Below are positions 12,901 through 26,354 of a stretch of 64,000 bases of DNA, one piece after another. A program made the position numbers and the translations under genes. The stretch is from the NCBI RefSeq assembly GCF_000499385.1, contig NW_013654699.1, positions 43,368 through 107,367 of the forward strand, in the 5' to 3' direction. This DNA comes from Eimeria necatrix. Taxonomy: Eukaryota > Apicomplexa > Conoidasida > Eucoccidiorida > Eimeriidae. A model generated the notes under the pieces. It searched no databases. It worked only from the letters and a program-made list of their open reading frames with translations, and was not told where the DNA came from. Positions within the stretch are counted from its first letter, which is position 1; every line of letters begins with the position of its first letter.

Positions 12901-15900
12901 GCACAGCAGGGGGCCCCAGGGGCCCATCTGGTCCCGTCACTACAGACGCCGAAACCACAGAGGGGTGAGACGACAGAACATCGAGCCTAAACAACGTCAG
13001 CGACAAACAGCAAGCAGCAAATTCGCACTGCAACGAAGAAGTGAAAGGAAAAAGGCACAGGAAGGAAGCAGCCGGCAATGAATATTCAGCGGCAAAGATA
13101 CCAAGACAAAACCCATATAGCAAGACGCAGCAACACTGTTGAACAGAATAAAAAGAGCTAGATCAAGCGCCACATGGAGCAGGATTTGTTTGACCCCTGC
13201 AGTTGACTGACAGGATTGAAGATGGGGTGGCAATGATACGTCCTCTTTGATCTCTCAAAATCACTGTGAAGTCTTCTGTTTCTCCAGCTTGGAGGAGATG
13301 GGGGAAGCCAGCTACTTGCAGTGTCTGCACTTCGGCCGTCTCCACAGCCACCAAAGCGCTGTTGCTGTTAGTGCGGCTGCTAATGCCGCTGGTGCTAGTG
13401 GACCACTGGTCATTCCCCGCAGAACTGCTCTCAGAGGAGAGCCTTAAGATTCCCTGTTGTCCTCGCAAAGGAGACGCTATGAAGCCTTTGGAGCCCGACA
13501 AAATGAACACTGCAGAATTTGCCGCTGCTGCTGCTGCAGCTGCTCTTGGCGACCACTCGCAGCAGTCGGCAGCCAAGCCTTCGCAGCATGCTGCTGCTGC
13601 TGCAGTCGCTGCTGCTGCTGCTTCTGTTTCCTTGCTGTTGCCCGCCATTGCCGCTGCAGCGGCGCAACAGGCCTCGCGAGCCTCTTGCTCTGTGGTAGCC
13701 ACGGGACCTTCGCCCTTCGTTCCCGCAACTGCTGCTGCTGGTGCTGGCTGTTCGTGCTGCAGCTGCTGGACGCTGCAACTTGGCAGCAGGTAGACAGCGT
13801 CAGTCGCCAGCAGCGGAGCCAAGACAGGTGCAGCAAGGAAAGGCGAGAGCGAGGAGATGAATCCGCTGAAGCCCCCAGCCGCACGTGGGGCCAACAGAGC
13901 CGGCAAAGGGGACGGCAGTACGCGCACTCGCAGCTGCAGTAACAGCCAGAAAAAAACTATAGATGGCAACGGTGAGCAGCCATGCTAAGTTGCAAACACA
14001 CAAGTCTTTGGAGCCAATGAGAGACGGAGAGAAAGGAATCGACAACAATAGCACGAAAGGAAAACGAAGATCCCAAGTAAGCAGGCGAAAAGGGGTCGGA
14101 CAAAGAGTTGCAAGCATGCACGAGAAAAAGCCTCCTAATACGGAAAAGCAGAAACAGATTAAAGGGGAGCACAAGGCGACAGAGCTGTCCAGCGAGACAA
14201 TCAGAAGAAAAAGGCTGTACCTCAGGTGCAGTGACGGACGCAACAACTCGACCTCGCCTGGAGCAAGTCACTGCAAGGCCTATCAGCGCCTCGCCTGCCC
14301 CGACTCCCAGTAAATAGACCTCAGACAGGCCGCGGGACTGCAGCCGTCTTTGCCCCTTCAAGCCCCTCCAAGATAGTGCCCCCTCAAGCTCCTCTCGAGC
14401 CCCTCCTGGTGCAGCCGGGAGTCTTGCTGCTGCTGCTGAATGGGGGGCGGGAGCTCCATCAGGCGCATCAAAAGGGGACAGCAGAAGCACCCCAGAGCCG
14501 CTACGCACCTCCCAGGTGTATACGCAGTGGACTGCCTCTGCGGGCGGCAGTGAGGCGAGTGCACCTGAACAGCAGCAAACGGCGGGCACAGCAGCAAAAC
14601 CATCAGAAAAACAGCAGCAGTAGCAGCAGCGCGTTAGTGTAGCAAGCAGCAGGTACAAGGAGTTGACCGGCAATTAGGTGCTGAGAGCCAATGCTGGGAG
14701 CTGCTGTGAGCCAGAAGCTCGCAGTGGCGCCGTCATGTTCTTTAGATTCTTTCTTAACGAATTTTGGAGTCTCAGCTATTGGCTCAAGTGTCTCCTCTAT
14801 CTCTGTCTGCCGCAAATTGTTTGGCCTTCGATATGTCTCTTAGCCCCTTTCTGCATATTTGTCCCTTTCTTTCTTCTTTGTGGCTATTATCCCATCTTTG
14901 TTTGCTTCTCCTATAATGGCAGTCCGTCTCTGCTTGTCTCCACTCCATTGTCTCTACGCATCTTTATCTGTCTGCCTCTTCTGCGTTCCTCGTGCGTCTC
15001 TGCTGCATCTCTCGCTCGTTTTGCCACAAACGCCCCCCAATTCTGCCAGGGCCACCTCACCGAATTCTCTCTGCCTTTTTTCCTCTTCGCCCTCAGCAAG
15101 TCGAAAGACCTCCAATGGCCCCGAAGGCATCAGCAAATGAGGCGGGCTGAACGGTCGGCCCTGGTCATCAGCTAACGCTGCATGCAGTCGCGCCGCGTGC
15201 TCTGCGTATACTGTAATGGAGCCTTGATCTTCAACCCCTGCTGCTGCTGCTGCTGCTGCTGCGGCACGGCCGTAGCCCATACGCGCGGCCTGAGAAGGCA
15301 GCGCCGCTTGATGCATCTCCCTCACTTGCCTCTGGGAGCCGCTCCTCCTGCTTTTCGGGTGTGCATACACCCCGTGCTGGATTGTCACTGAGCTTGGAAG
15401 CGCCACCACGACTCGCATGCTTGCTTCTGCCACTGTCCTTCCTGCTTCCCCGTGCTGCAGCACAGCAGAAACTCGCGTCTCACCCTCTTCCCCCGTTAGC
15501 AGCAAACCTGCAAATGTTCCGGAGAGCCGTGCCACGCCTTCGTTTTCTACTGTGAACCGTTTTCTGTGGCCTCCCTGGCTGCTCGCGTTGCTGCTTGTGC
15601 TTCTGCTGCCGCTGCTGCTGCTGCTAGGGTCTGCTTCCAGATGAGCCTCCTCCGGACCTCCATGCAGCGTCAGCTCAAACGAATGGCCTCCCGGTAGAAG
15701 CACCAACTCCGGTGGATTCAGCTCAAGTGGCGGATGAATGCGTACCGTCAGCCGCGTTGACACTATCGCTGCTGCTGCAGCTGCATGTGGGGAATCCGAG
15801 AGAGCCTCTGCATGCAGCACGAAAGATCCGCGAATATCTGTGGCGGCAAGGAAGAAGTGGAAGCAGTCAGAGTCCGCAGCTGGCAGAGCAGACAACGAAC

Positions 15901-18900
15901 TCCAGCCCTCAGGAGCTCCGAAGTCTGCGGCTCCCTCAGCAGATCCTGCCGCTGCAGCTGAGCCATATGATGCTACTGCTAGAGGGGAACTGATATCCCC
16001 TTCCTCCGATAAGTAAGGCGCCAGTGGCTCTCCGCGGCCAAACAGGCCATATGTGTCGGCCGCTTGCTGCTGCTCCTCCTGCTGCTGTGGGCTGGCACGC
16101 GGCTGCTTTTGTGACGCTACTGGCTTGAGGAACACCCTGCCCCTCCCGCCCACTCTGCTGCTGCCGCTGCTGCTGCTTGTGCTGCTGCCATCGTCTGCTG
16201 CTGTGGCGACGACGGAGAGGCGCATGGCTGCAAAGAAGCGGGGGTCTATTGGCAGTTCGTCGTCGCCCGTAGCCTCCACTCTGAGCCCGTATATCTTCCC
16301 AGCCTCAATTTCTGTCAACGTTTGCTGCTGCTGCTGCTGCTGCGAGGCAGGGCAGAAAGAACCCCCCTCTTCTTTTGCCCACGTTTCTGCGCTTGACGCA
16401 GCACTTCCTGTCACAGGCCACCCTCTTTCCAGGTTTGTCGAAATGGCCGACGGCAGCAGCACCAGGCGCAGCGAGCGCAGGCGCACAAACTGCAGCTCCG
16501 CAACTAGCTGAGGCCCATTACTGCTGCTCGTGCTGATAGTGCTGCTGCTGGAGGGGTTTCTTGGTCTCCAGGGGCTGAGAAGCCTTTGATCCCACGCCTC
16601 GAGGTGAAGTAACGGCAGCCGCTGCTGCTGCTGCTGCAAAAGTGGGTCCGTTTCACGAGAAGCTGCGAAGAAGGGAGGAGGAACAAATATTTCTCGCGAG
16701 CTCAGGGGACAACTACGCGTAAAGGGATTGGCAGAAAAGGAAAAGGGGACAGGCAACGGCAGAGCAGACACGTCCTCCTGGGATGCAGCCAGCCCAACGC
16801 ATGCAGCATCAGTCGCTATCTGCGAGTCGCCCGCTGCTCTTCTTGCTGCTGCTGCTGCTGCTGCTGCAGAGTCTCCCGCCTGCGCCAACGCGTACCGCGT
16901 CGACGCCTCGGCCGTCGAAAGACACAGCAGGAGAGGAGCATGCGGAGACGTGAGCAGCTCTCCGTGTGCAAGAGCAGCAGCAGGTGTTGTTGGTTTTTCT
17001 GAGCTGTGCAGGCGCAGCATGCGTATTGCCTCTGTGTCTGGACTGCCAAACTGCAGCACCATACGGGACGCCACCCCAGGAAGCAGCGGAAGCCGCACCG
17101 TCTGGAAATTTTCCTGCTGCTGCTCATTGCCTTGTGCTGCTGGTTGGCCTGGAGCTTGTGCTGCTCCGGAGGCAATGAGGGGCGCGGGGAATGGCAGAAG
17201 CCTAAGCGGGGGAGACATAAACAGCAGCAGCCGGTCCCGCAGCTCTCCCTTTTCCCAGAGGGGTAGCAGCTGTTGTTCCCGCTCTGCTGCTGCAGCTGCC
17301 CTCCACTCCCCAAGCGAACTCTGTAGCAGCTGCAGCTGCTGCCTGCCGAGGGCGGCCTCTAAGAAGGCTGGAGCACCTTTTGGGGGTTCAACTGTGGCTT
17401 GTAGAGCAAAAGCACCGCAGCAAAGAGACGGCAACACCGTTAGCAATGCCACGGAGTAGCCGTTGCCTGCTGTTGCTGCCGCTGCTGCTGCTCGAGGCAG
17501 CACTTGCAGCATTGGAAGATTCGCCTGGTTTGGCTGCTGGTTGTGCTGTCCGTGGTGTGGAGTGGCCGGCGTCAGTGACCAACGCGTGGGCAGACTAGCA
17601 AGGCCGTGCAAAGGCCTCAAGGCGGAGTCATAGGCAAAGAGAGCAAAGGCGTGTTCAGCTCCACACTGAACATAAAGCCCTTCCTCAGACCCCTGAAGCC
17701 CGTCGACGCCCTCTGCATCCCAGCTACTCGACACGGTTGTTGTTTTGGCAGCAGCCAAAGTAGCAGAAGCCACAGGCAGGCCCCCAAGGGCCTCCATCAA
17801 TGTGCCCTTACTCGCCCTATCTGCATACGACCCGTAGGGCACCGCAGCAGCGCGAGATAGAGACGGCAAAGGCCGCACCTCGATGAGCTCCGGATAGGCA
17901 CAAGATATCAACAAGGAGGTGACCTCCTCGCGGTGGGAACTGCGTCGACAAGCAAAAACAGAAGCGTAGGTTTCTGCTGAATTGTGCAAGCCAACAAGCA
18001 CGAGTTTGCACAGGACTGAAGCAGTAGCAACAGCTGGCGTTTCAGCAGCCACAAACGCTGCAGCAGCATAAGCCACGGAGCCTAGAGCCAACGCTTCAGC
18101 TGCAGCAAAACAAATGTTGAAGAATGGCGAAGAAGGGCTTAGCAATAGCAAAACAACTCATTGCAGCCAGCAACAACTAAGGAGCCGCCATAGCAGGAGC
18201 TATTTTGTTTCTGGCCTCGCCACAGGAGCAGCAACAGCAGCAGCAGAGAGTTCAAACAATAACAGCAGCAGCAACGAAGGCGGCAGCCACAGCAAATGCT
18301 CACGTGACTTGTGGGTCCTTGGGAGCGTAAGAGCTTTTAATCTGAACAGAAACTGGAGAGCGGCTGGGGCGAAGACAAACAAAGCGCTGCACAGCGCCGC
18401 TGCCCTCCGGTAGAATAGCCACGGATGCTGCCTCATCGTCAGTCTCGCTGTCGTCTGCTGCTGTTGCCGCTGGCACTTCTGCAGAACTGTGAGAAAGTGC
18501 AGTAGCAGTGACGCTATGTCTGTACGCCTCTGGGCGAGGTGGAGGCCCTTCCTTGAGAAACACTGTGATATGTCCGCCTACCGTCAACGTAATCTCTCCT
18601 GCCACACCCCGAAGGCTGCCAGTGCTGCTGCTGTTGATTGCAGCAATTGGTGCGCCATAGAGCAAAAGGTCTGCAGAGTCACCAGCGGGAGGAGCTGGAG
18701 CGTGGAGGTCAAGCTGCTGCAGCAGCGCCGTGGCTAGCGCCCCTCCCAGTGCTGTGGTGCTGCTGCTGTTGGGGTCCTGGGTGAGGCGCTGCAGCAAAGG
18801 CGCTGTCCTGCTGCTGCTGAGGCGCACGGGAGGAGGCAGAGGCAATGCAACGGAGCTCATCGAGGCCCACAACTCCACGGGGAGGTAAACATCAACTCGA

Positions 18901-21900
18901 GCCGAAGCTTGCAGCCTCTGCTGGTGCTGCTGTTGCGGCACAGTGGCTGTAACTCGAGAAGAGCCCTTTCGAAGTCCCCTCAAGGAGACAATGCCGCAAG
19001 TGAACGGGATAGCACCACCAGCCTGCAGCAGCAATAGCACGCGAAAGAAGTAGCTAAGAAAAGAGAAACAAATTATATTCGGCTGGAGCCATCGCAGCGA
19101 GACACGCACAGAGATTCCTCATGGAAAGGCGTCAGCTCTCACCGCACATGCATTAGCAGCAGCACACACCGCAGCACCACCACCAACGGCAGTAGCAAGA
19201 TACGCAGCAGCAGCAACAGCCCGGAATCTGCAGCGTTCGCTTTGGGCTTGGTGACTCACACGAGTGGTAATGGCAACAGCAGACCCCTCGACAGCAAAGC
19301 GGGCGTCGGGGCAGCTCGCAAGCTGACTGCGGTGAACCCAGAAAGGATGAAGCACATCGGTCTCAGTCCCTGCTGCTGCACCGGAGGCAGCTTGAAGCCT
19401 TTCCTCTATTCCTATTGTTCCCTCTCGCGGCCTCGCAGCAGCATCAGAGGCCAGCAAGTGCTCTCGGGCGTCCTCCACAGTCTGCGGCCACTGACTGTTC
19501 GGGACACAGCCCACAGAGTCGCCCTCAGCCAACAGCCATCGGCGAGAGGCCTCGGGGAGGAGCGGCAGGAAATCTGTCAAGTCTGCCAGTGCTATCAAAA
19601 CCCCCTGAAGAGACAGAGCAGCAGCACGCACGTGCTGGACCCGGTCATGCAGGTGGACGAAAAATACCGCAAGCATAAGTGCAGGCAAACGAGACACCAG
19701 AAAGCCATACCAAAGAGAGGCACAAAGTACACAGTCGCACGAATATCACACAGAGTTCTCGCAGTAGCAGGGCAAGAGTCAAGGATAATCTGAAGGGGAG
19801 AAGCTCAAAGTCTTGATCCCGAATGCCTGTGGGCGCTTCTTGTGTATTTGCTGACGAACCGTGGCCTCTTCTGCTCTATCTGCCGCTTTAATTGCTGTCT
19901 TAATGTCTCCTCTGGCAACTGGCAGCAGCAGATGCTGCATTCTCAGCTCTATGGTCACTGGGGGAGCCACAACGACTGAGAGCAGCACCGCGTTCTGCGG
20001 CTGTCTTTTGTCTCTCAGCAGCAAAGTCGCTACCCCTGGGGCGATGCCCTCCACAGTGAAGACTTCCGTAGGATCCACAGGGGCCCCTGCAACCACTAGT
20101 CCAGAGGAGGACAGACGACCCGCGCGAGATGGCACAGCATATACCACAGCGCAGATTGACGGGTCCGAAGAAGACAAAACGAACTCTCCTGTGAAGCAGC
20201 AGCACACACACACAACTGGTTCTGCCTGGATCTTTACTCTCAGTCTCAGTTCATACGCCGAAGACGCGAGCTCAAAGCCAACGTTGGGGAGCTTGGGAAA
20301 CCCACAAACGAACACATTCGGAAGGAGAATCGGCTGCATTCAGGATAGACTGAGGGCTTTGAGTTTTGAACTTAGTGACTAATTATTCAAATTTGCGTAC
20401 CAGATCCTCCCTGCGGCTCTAGGGGGAAGCGCGAGCCAGGCGCGAAGACCAGAGGAGCTGTGAGTCTTCGCATGGGCGCTGAAGGGACCCCCAAGCCCCC
20501 TGCTCCTGCAGCTGTGTCAACAGTGTAGTGAGTGCTCAGCAAACGAAACGAAACAGGAGGAACGACGCGCACAGGCAGCGAGATGGACAGGGGCCCCTCT
20601 GACATCCAAACAGGCCCCGGAGGGGAGCCCACTTGCAGAAGCGAGACACGCACAGAACCTGATCCTAGGGAATCCGCTCTCAGCAAGGCAAATGCCTGGT
20701 ACGAGACACACAGACCTCACACCTTGGACCCTAGACAAGGAAGCCCTAAGTCTAAACAACCCTACGCAAGACTATGCAATCTGAAGCCTCCATGGCTAGC
20801 ATCTAGAGCCCGAAGGCCTCTACAGTGTGCCTAGCACTGAATTGAATGTAGCACCTGCTGGGAAGGCACGGCTTTTTGGAGAGGGCTAAGACCCGTCCCT
20901 TCCTGTTCCTCTGCTGGTTTTGAGGCCCCTTCGCAGGTCCAGTGAACCACCGCATTGGACGGCAGCAGCATTCTACGCGGTCCAAGACCATCCTGTGCGT
21001 TGACCCCAGGCAGCTGTTGGCTCGAGAGAAGCTCCACCTTGAAAAGATACTCCCGGCCCCGCACCAAGTACAGCATGGGGTCTGTTCCCTCAAGGCCCCT
21101 CTCTTCTTTCCCAGCCAAAGACAAGCGCAGGGGGGGCAGGGCTGAGAGCACCGCTTCCTCAGAGCTGCCCATGCCGCTGGCCACAGCCTCCTCAGCAAGA
21201 AGAAGCTGGCGCAGCAGCACGGCCTTCTCGACAGCTGCCGCTGCTGCTGTTTTGCGACCGCTGGTCTGGGCGGCAGCTGCTGCAGCTGCCGCTGCGTTCT
21301 TCCAGAGAATCTGTGTGGACAAGACCTCGGTGTCTTCATAGAGCAGTCTCAGGGCTGTGGGTAGCAACACAGTGACATCTGCCTGCTGTTTTTCCCCTAT
21401 GCGCTTATCTAGACAAACCACGAGAGCCCTGCCAGTGAGTAGGTCGGGACCCTCCGTCGCTTGCTGCGGAGAAGCCACTGTCACCACGCCGCCGTCTGTC
21501 ACCTGCAGCAGTGTAGAGGAGGCAGTAGAGGCCGTTGAGGATAGAGCAGACCCCGAAAGAGAGGAGAAGACCGATATGTCTTCGGCACTCCAGCCGAAAT
21601 GTGCATTTGGTAAAGACAACGCCTCCTGGCGGCCATCCTCCTGCAGCAGGAGCAGAAACCGAGACATCAGGAATACTGAGTGATACTACCGGCTGCTGGC
21701 AGCAGCAGCGGCTTCCAGCAGCAGCCTAAGCAGCTGCAGAAGACAGATAAAGGAGGGCGGAGCCTCCAGAGATTAGCAGAGAGGAGCTAGCAGAAAATAC
21801 AGTCTTGTATTCACAGGACAAGTAGACCCCATGCCACCATCAGAGACGCAAAGACAGCAGACCCGCAGTAGAAAGACAGGCAGCTCAACCGAGGCAAAAG

Positions 21901-23419
21901 CCACAGGGTTAGCAGCAGAGCAAAAGAATTCCGGTAGCGGCTGCTGTCATGGCGGCCGCAGCAAATCAAAAGTGGCAGCGGAGAAGCAGCAAACGGAAAC
22001 AAAGGGCGACAATATATGAAAGCCGACAACAGATCCAGTAAGGAAAAGTGAGACATGAACAAGGGCCCAAAGTGAGACTGCTGCAAAGACCGTGACAAAG
22101 AGTGCGAGAAATACAGAGCCAGCATTAGACAGCAAGACAGACAAAAGGTGAGAAGCAAGGTAACAGAAAGTGTCGGGCTCAAGGAGAGCAAATGAGGACG
22201 GCCTCCTGCGTACCCAAAGCTTGTGCAGTTTGAGTGCAAAAACAGCTGCGGGGGGCACAAGCAGCGCGGCTGGGCTCAGCGCGACCAACTCGTGCACCAA
22301 GAAGGCGACTTCGGCGGGTGGCACGTCTCTGTACTGTTCCATGGCCAGCCGGGCCCGGATGATTGCCCTGCCAGTGCTTTTCCCCCTCAATACGATTGCG
22401 TCTGAGCGCCACCGGGGGCCGTTTCGGCGCTGCTGCTCCTGGGCACCCATTTCCTCGACACGGCGGCGAGCGACGGTGCCCGCGACAGCGTCCGTCTCTA
22501 CTGGCTCAACTACAACGACCTCGTCCTCGCCCTGGACTTCCCAGAGAAAGGGGATGCCCTCGAGGGAGGAGAAGACGTTGCCTTCAGCGTCATAGCCCAG
22601 CAGGCTCACGTCCCCTAGCTGGCCGATGGCCAGCCGTTTGTCTCGCGTTGAGAAAGACAAACGCACTATGGGGGCCACTAACACCTGCGCCCGGAACCCT
22701 CTTCGAGACGCAGACAAAGCTGAAAAGGCCTCTGATGGGGGCCCAGAGGGCCCTTCAGCGCTGAACTCTTTTTCTGCAGACGCGAAAATCCAAGAAGACG
22801 CCCGACGGCCGACCCCCTGGGGCACAGCCTCGACGAGCACTCGCGAGAAACACGAATGCGAACCCCCTGAGCTCGGAGCCCCGGCTGCTGCCCACGAGCC
22901 GCCGCTACTCCCATCCAGTCGGCACTGAGCTGCAGGCTGCACAGAGGAGCAGTCGGGGTGCAAGAGGGACAGTACCTGAGGGTTCTGGATAGCCCAGTAG
23001 AAGCAGACGTCGCCTCCGCCCGCACTCCCCTTGTGGCCCTCTAATTGCAACTGCGCTCGCACTGCAGGGAACTGTGCAGCGTGAGACGGAGGCACCCACG
23101 GCAGCAGCACCTGAGATGGGCCAATGGAAAGACCTTCAGGCAAGCCGATCGCCAATGCCCCCTGAGGCTTGGATAAGCCAACAGAAAGCAGGAGGGGCAG
23201 CACCAACGCCGAAAGCCGCATCCCTGAAGCAGCAAAAACTGAAGCGACGCTGCCACCCTCAACGCACTTTCCAAATGCAGCAGTTAACACCGAGGCGAAC
23301 ACACCCAAAAGCTGCAGCCCAGTTTGGCATCGTGTCCGCCGCATTCTGTCTCCTCCATTTGCTGCTGCCCAGCGGGTTTCCATGGTCGCCTGTCGATATG
23401 CTGTACCGCTGTGAACCAA
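9983..23419 (-). CDS. NUP210: gp210/NUP210-like nuclear pore membrane protein
   Basis: Large multi-exon gene for a pore-membrane glycoprotein homologue, expected to anchor the nuclear pore in the nuclear envelope. Coding blocks: 22215-23419, 20831-21667, about 20387-20686, 19779-20339, 19119-19697, 18300-19030, 14954-18110, 13957-14590, 13163-13950 and 9983-12986; exact edges are approximate. N-terminal block: a signal-peptide-like stretch, then LGDVSLLGYDAEGNVFSSL and YRDVPPAEVAFLVHEL, both matching the first Ig-like units of NUP210. Later blocks repeat Ig/BIG2-like segments, for example FTVEGIAPGVATLLLRD and FTVILRDQRGRIIATPSS. One membrane helix (LVFSLVACLGAIGFWLF) precedes a short basic tail, the gp210 topology. 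The total is roughly 3,700 residues, about twice the animal length, because Ala, Ser and Gln runs are inserted. Start choice is open between Met at 23419, an intermediate Met and Met at 23221, which begins MRLSALVLPLLLSVG. Confidence 0.8.
18152..18299 (-). other. NUP210 intron core with reversed triplet polarity
   Basis: The plus strand reads CAGCAACAGCAGCAGCAG here, so the sense strand of the minus-strand gene reads CTG. The flanking coding blocks read CAG on the sense strand. All frames lack a matching protein segment, and the tract separates two NUP210 coding blocks. Exact splice sites were not fixed. Confidence 0.55.
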
Positions 23420-26354
23420 CTAAAAGAGTCCAGGTCCGTAATCACACATGCTGCAAAGGGCGCGCGCACGACCACGTATGTGACAGCAGCGAAAGGCGAG
23501 CCGTGGACCCTTAGATGAAGCGTTGGGCCCCAAAGAAGGAGAAGAGGCCGTTCGAATGCAGTCAAATTTCCGCCCACTTGAAGGGCATTAACGAACCCTC
23601 AGAGTGTGGCAGATGACCCCGTCAAAGGAGGGTCTGGCCCTGGGGACACTACCTTGAGTTACAGTGGATCGTCGTTTTCCGAGGTGGAAGGTGCTTCTTT
23701 TGTCCATAACATCCCCAATGTGCTGTGTAGAGACAAAGAAAGGTTGCAAATCACAGAAGACGTCATTAGAGATCTCGCCGCTGCTCCCTGAGGGCCTGCA
23801 CTTTTCGTTGCCTTTCAAAATTGCCTCATTTTGCGCTCACACAAAAACCCCTCACACGGCTATTCCTTATTCTGCCGTATTTGTATGTGCAACATCTCAA
23901 TAATTTGCAGCTGCTAAGAGGGATCGTCTGCAGCGCTTCTAGATCATGCTAAAATTGCATGCGTCTGTAGGGGGCCACCCCACAACGGGTGGATTACAAT
24001 TACCACTTTCCTTCATAATGAGAGTTACACATTCTGAAAATAATGTCCACTTATCCAATGACAGCTTGTGAAGCAGCTGTATGCTGTGCTCACTCCTTGA
24101 CTCTCTCGGGCAGCAGGGTTGGATGCTTAGTACTCGATCACCACCGCTTATCACAGGCTGTGTCGCCTGCAGCTTTCCTAAGGCGTTAATGTGTAGCTAA
24201 AACTTAGCTGTGAAAGCTGCATCCAGATTTTCTCTGTGCGCAGGCGCAATACCGGCCAAGAATCTGGGGTCAACAACTGTTCCGGAATTGCAAAAGCTTC
24301 GGTTGAGGAATGGAGCGCCCTATAACAAAGCTCTGTAACAGCACGTAGACAAGGCTAGCAATTAGCGTCAATTTAGTTTCCCATAAGTGCCACTATTGCT
24401 GCCATGAAACGATGTTCTCGTTTCCGTAGAAGCTGCTCTTCAGAGCCGCTGTCGTGCTGGAATTTCGGTACATTTCGGCTTGTAGCGGCTGTCCTGCTGA
24501 TGACAAAATAGGCATTACAGTGACCACAACAATATGGGGGCGTTTCGGTGCAGCGTTTTAGCGCCAAGCCCAGGACAGAAGATTAACTCTGCAAGAAGAG
24601 GGCACCTTTTTGGCTAGCAATGGTTGCTAAAGGGCGCAATCAACAGAATTAGGGGCAGCGCTAATGCACACGATATGCAACTCAAAGTATAGATGGTGTC
24701 CTTGCCTCCAGCAGATGACTCCGTGGCGTTGGATGAGACTCTAGAGTGGCATATCACTCTGCTCATACACAAGTGATCCTGCACCAACGCCGTGCTGCCT
24801 TCCTGTTAAACGTGTGTCTGCACTTGCGTGGAGACGAGCGCTCTTCGTGACTTCTGGGCTCTGCTCATCAACTGTAGGCGTGCCAAAGGCTGCCAGTGTG
24901 GCTGTTTGTTTGAATTCCAAATCGTACAAATATCGTAAGTGTCATTCAAGGCCTATCTCCCCGCGCTAGCTAGAAATATATGTAGCTCTTTGCAGCATTT
25001 CTCTTGTCCGTTAGCCCTGCTCTAGGATTCGTCGTTGAAATCAGACGCCTTCAGCATGAGACGCACTGCTTACTTATAAGGACAAACATACATCGGATAA
25101 GCCTCTTCAGGGAAGGACTAACCCTTAGTGCCGCCGTTGGAAACTCTCCACAGTACCTGGAAAGCTACATGTGTTACAGGTGATCTGACTGCTTCATGAA
25201 CTGAAACGCGAGCATTTGCTACTTCTTATCTCCGCACTCCAGGGTGCAAAGGTTGCTAACTCACTAAATGTTCTACAAAGCGAACCATATTTTCAAAAGA
25301 TAGCACTTCCTGTTCTCCTTGTAATTTACAAGATGTTTGGTAAGTTGGAATGCACGGATGTCAATCGTTCTACTTGTAAAACAGCAAACAACAGTAATGA
25401 GCTGCCCTGTTTCCTTTGGTAGTTTATTAAAAACTTGAAGCTCGGAGCTGAGCCTACTGCCATTCGTGTGAGTCTCACGAGACACTGCATTCTTAGCTTG
25501 CACGATCGCTTTCCATGCTCCTCAGATGCTCCTCGTTAATGAAGAGCTTGACAAAGACTTATAAGCAAGCGCCTATTTGCTTCTCGCACTGTCTTCAAAC
25601 AGCTTGAAACTGCGCTCATTTCTCCATGCCCCTTTTAGGATAAGCCGAATCTGAACGCTGAGGTTTCACCACCAGCTCCGAATTTCAAGTTTTTAAATAG
25701 CTATAGGAGCTCAGTGCGCTTTATTACTTATATTTGCCGTATTTCACATAGAATGACTGACGTTTGTATATTTCAGCTGAAACGCTGCTTTGCTTCACAC
25801 AGCATGCGTATGTTTGGCTCTAATTTGCTACTATTCGAATCGTGGCAGTTTCGCGCTCGTCTTGCATCACGTGAAGGCATCAAATTGCTTTGACAAGACG
25901 CCAATACTCGTCGCCTCATTCGCGAAAGATCATTCGTCTTCAACTTTGTAAACGATTGAACTCGCAAGCTGCTCATGATTGGACTGGAGAAAAGCTGCAT
26001 CACCAGCGTTCTGGATTGACGCGGGGTCTTGCTCGGGCTGGCAGTGCTGGAGCCTTTCCTACGGCTCTATAAGGGTCGTTTTCTTTGATAATGATCCTTG
26101 AGTGACTTTTTCTAGCGTTCTGAAGGAAAAACAACTTGATTTATTCATCTCTGGCTGAGCGAGTGGGCAATAGTTGCGGCGTGGTACTAGCATTCAGCTA
26201 CACGGTTGGAATCTGCACGAACTCGTGCTCATCTGGAGTAATTCGACAAAGTAATCTGAACGACTTGATTCCCAAAATTTCTTCAGGCATTCATTTCACT
26301 TGTGAAAGGTCAAATGTTCTTGCCAAGCAAGATAATAATTTGCTTTCTAGATGT
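23420..26354. other. Gene-free stretch, start of repeat-poor segment
   Basis: About 2.9 kb with only short, unrelated open frames. CAG and CTG tracts stop near 23.4 kb and base composition becomes more AT-rich. The 5' region of the NUP210-like gene must lie at the left end. No exon chain, RNA gene or mobile element could be supported. Confidence 0.5.
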
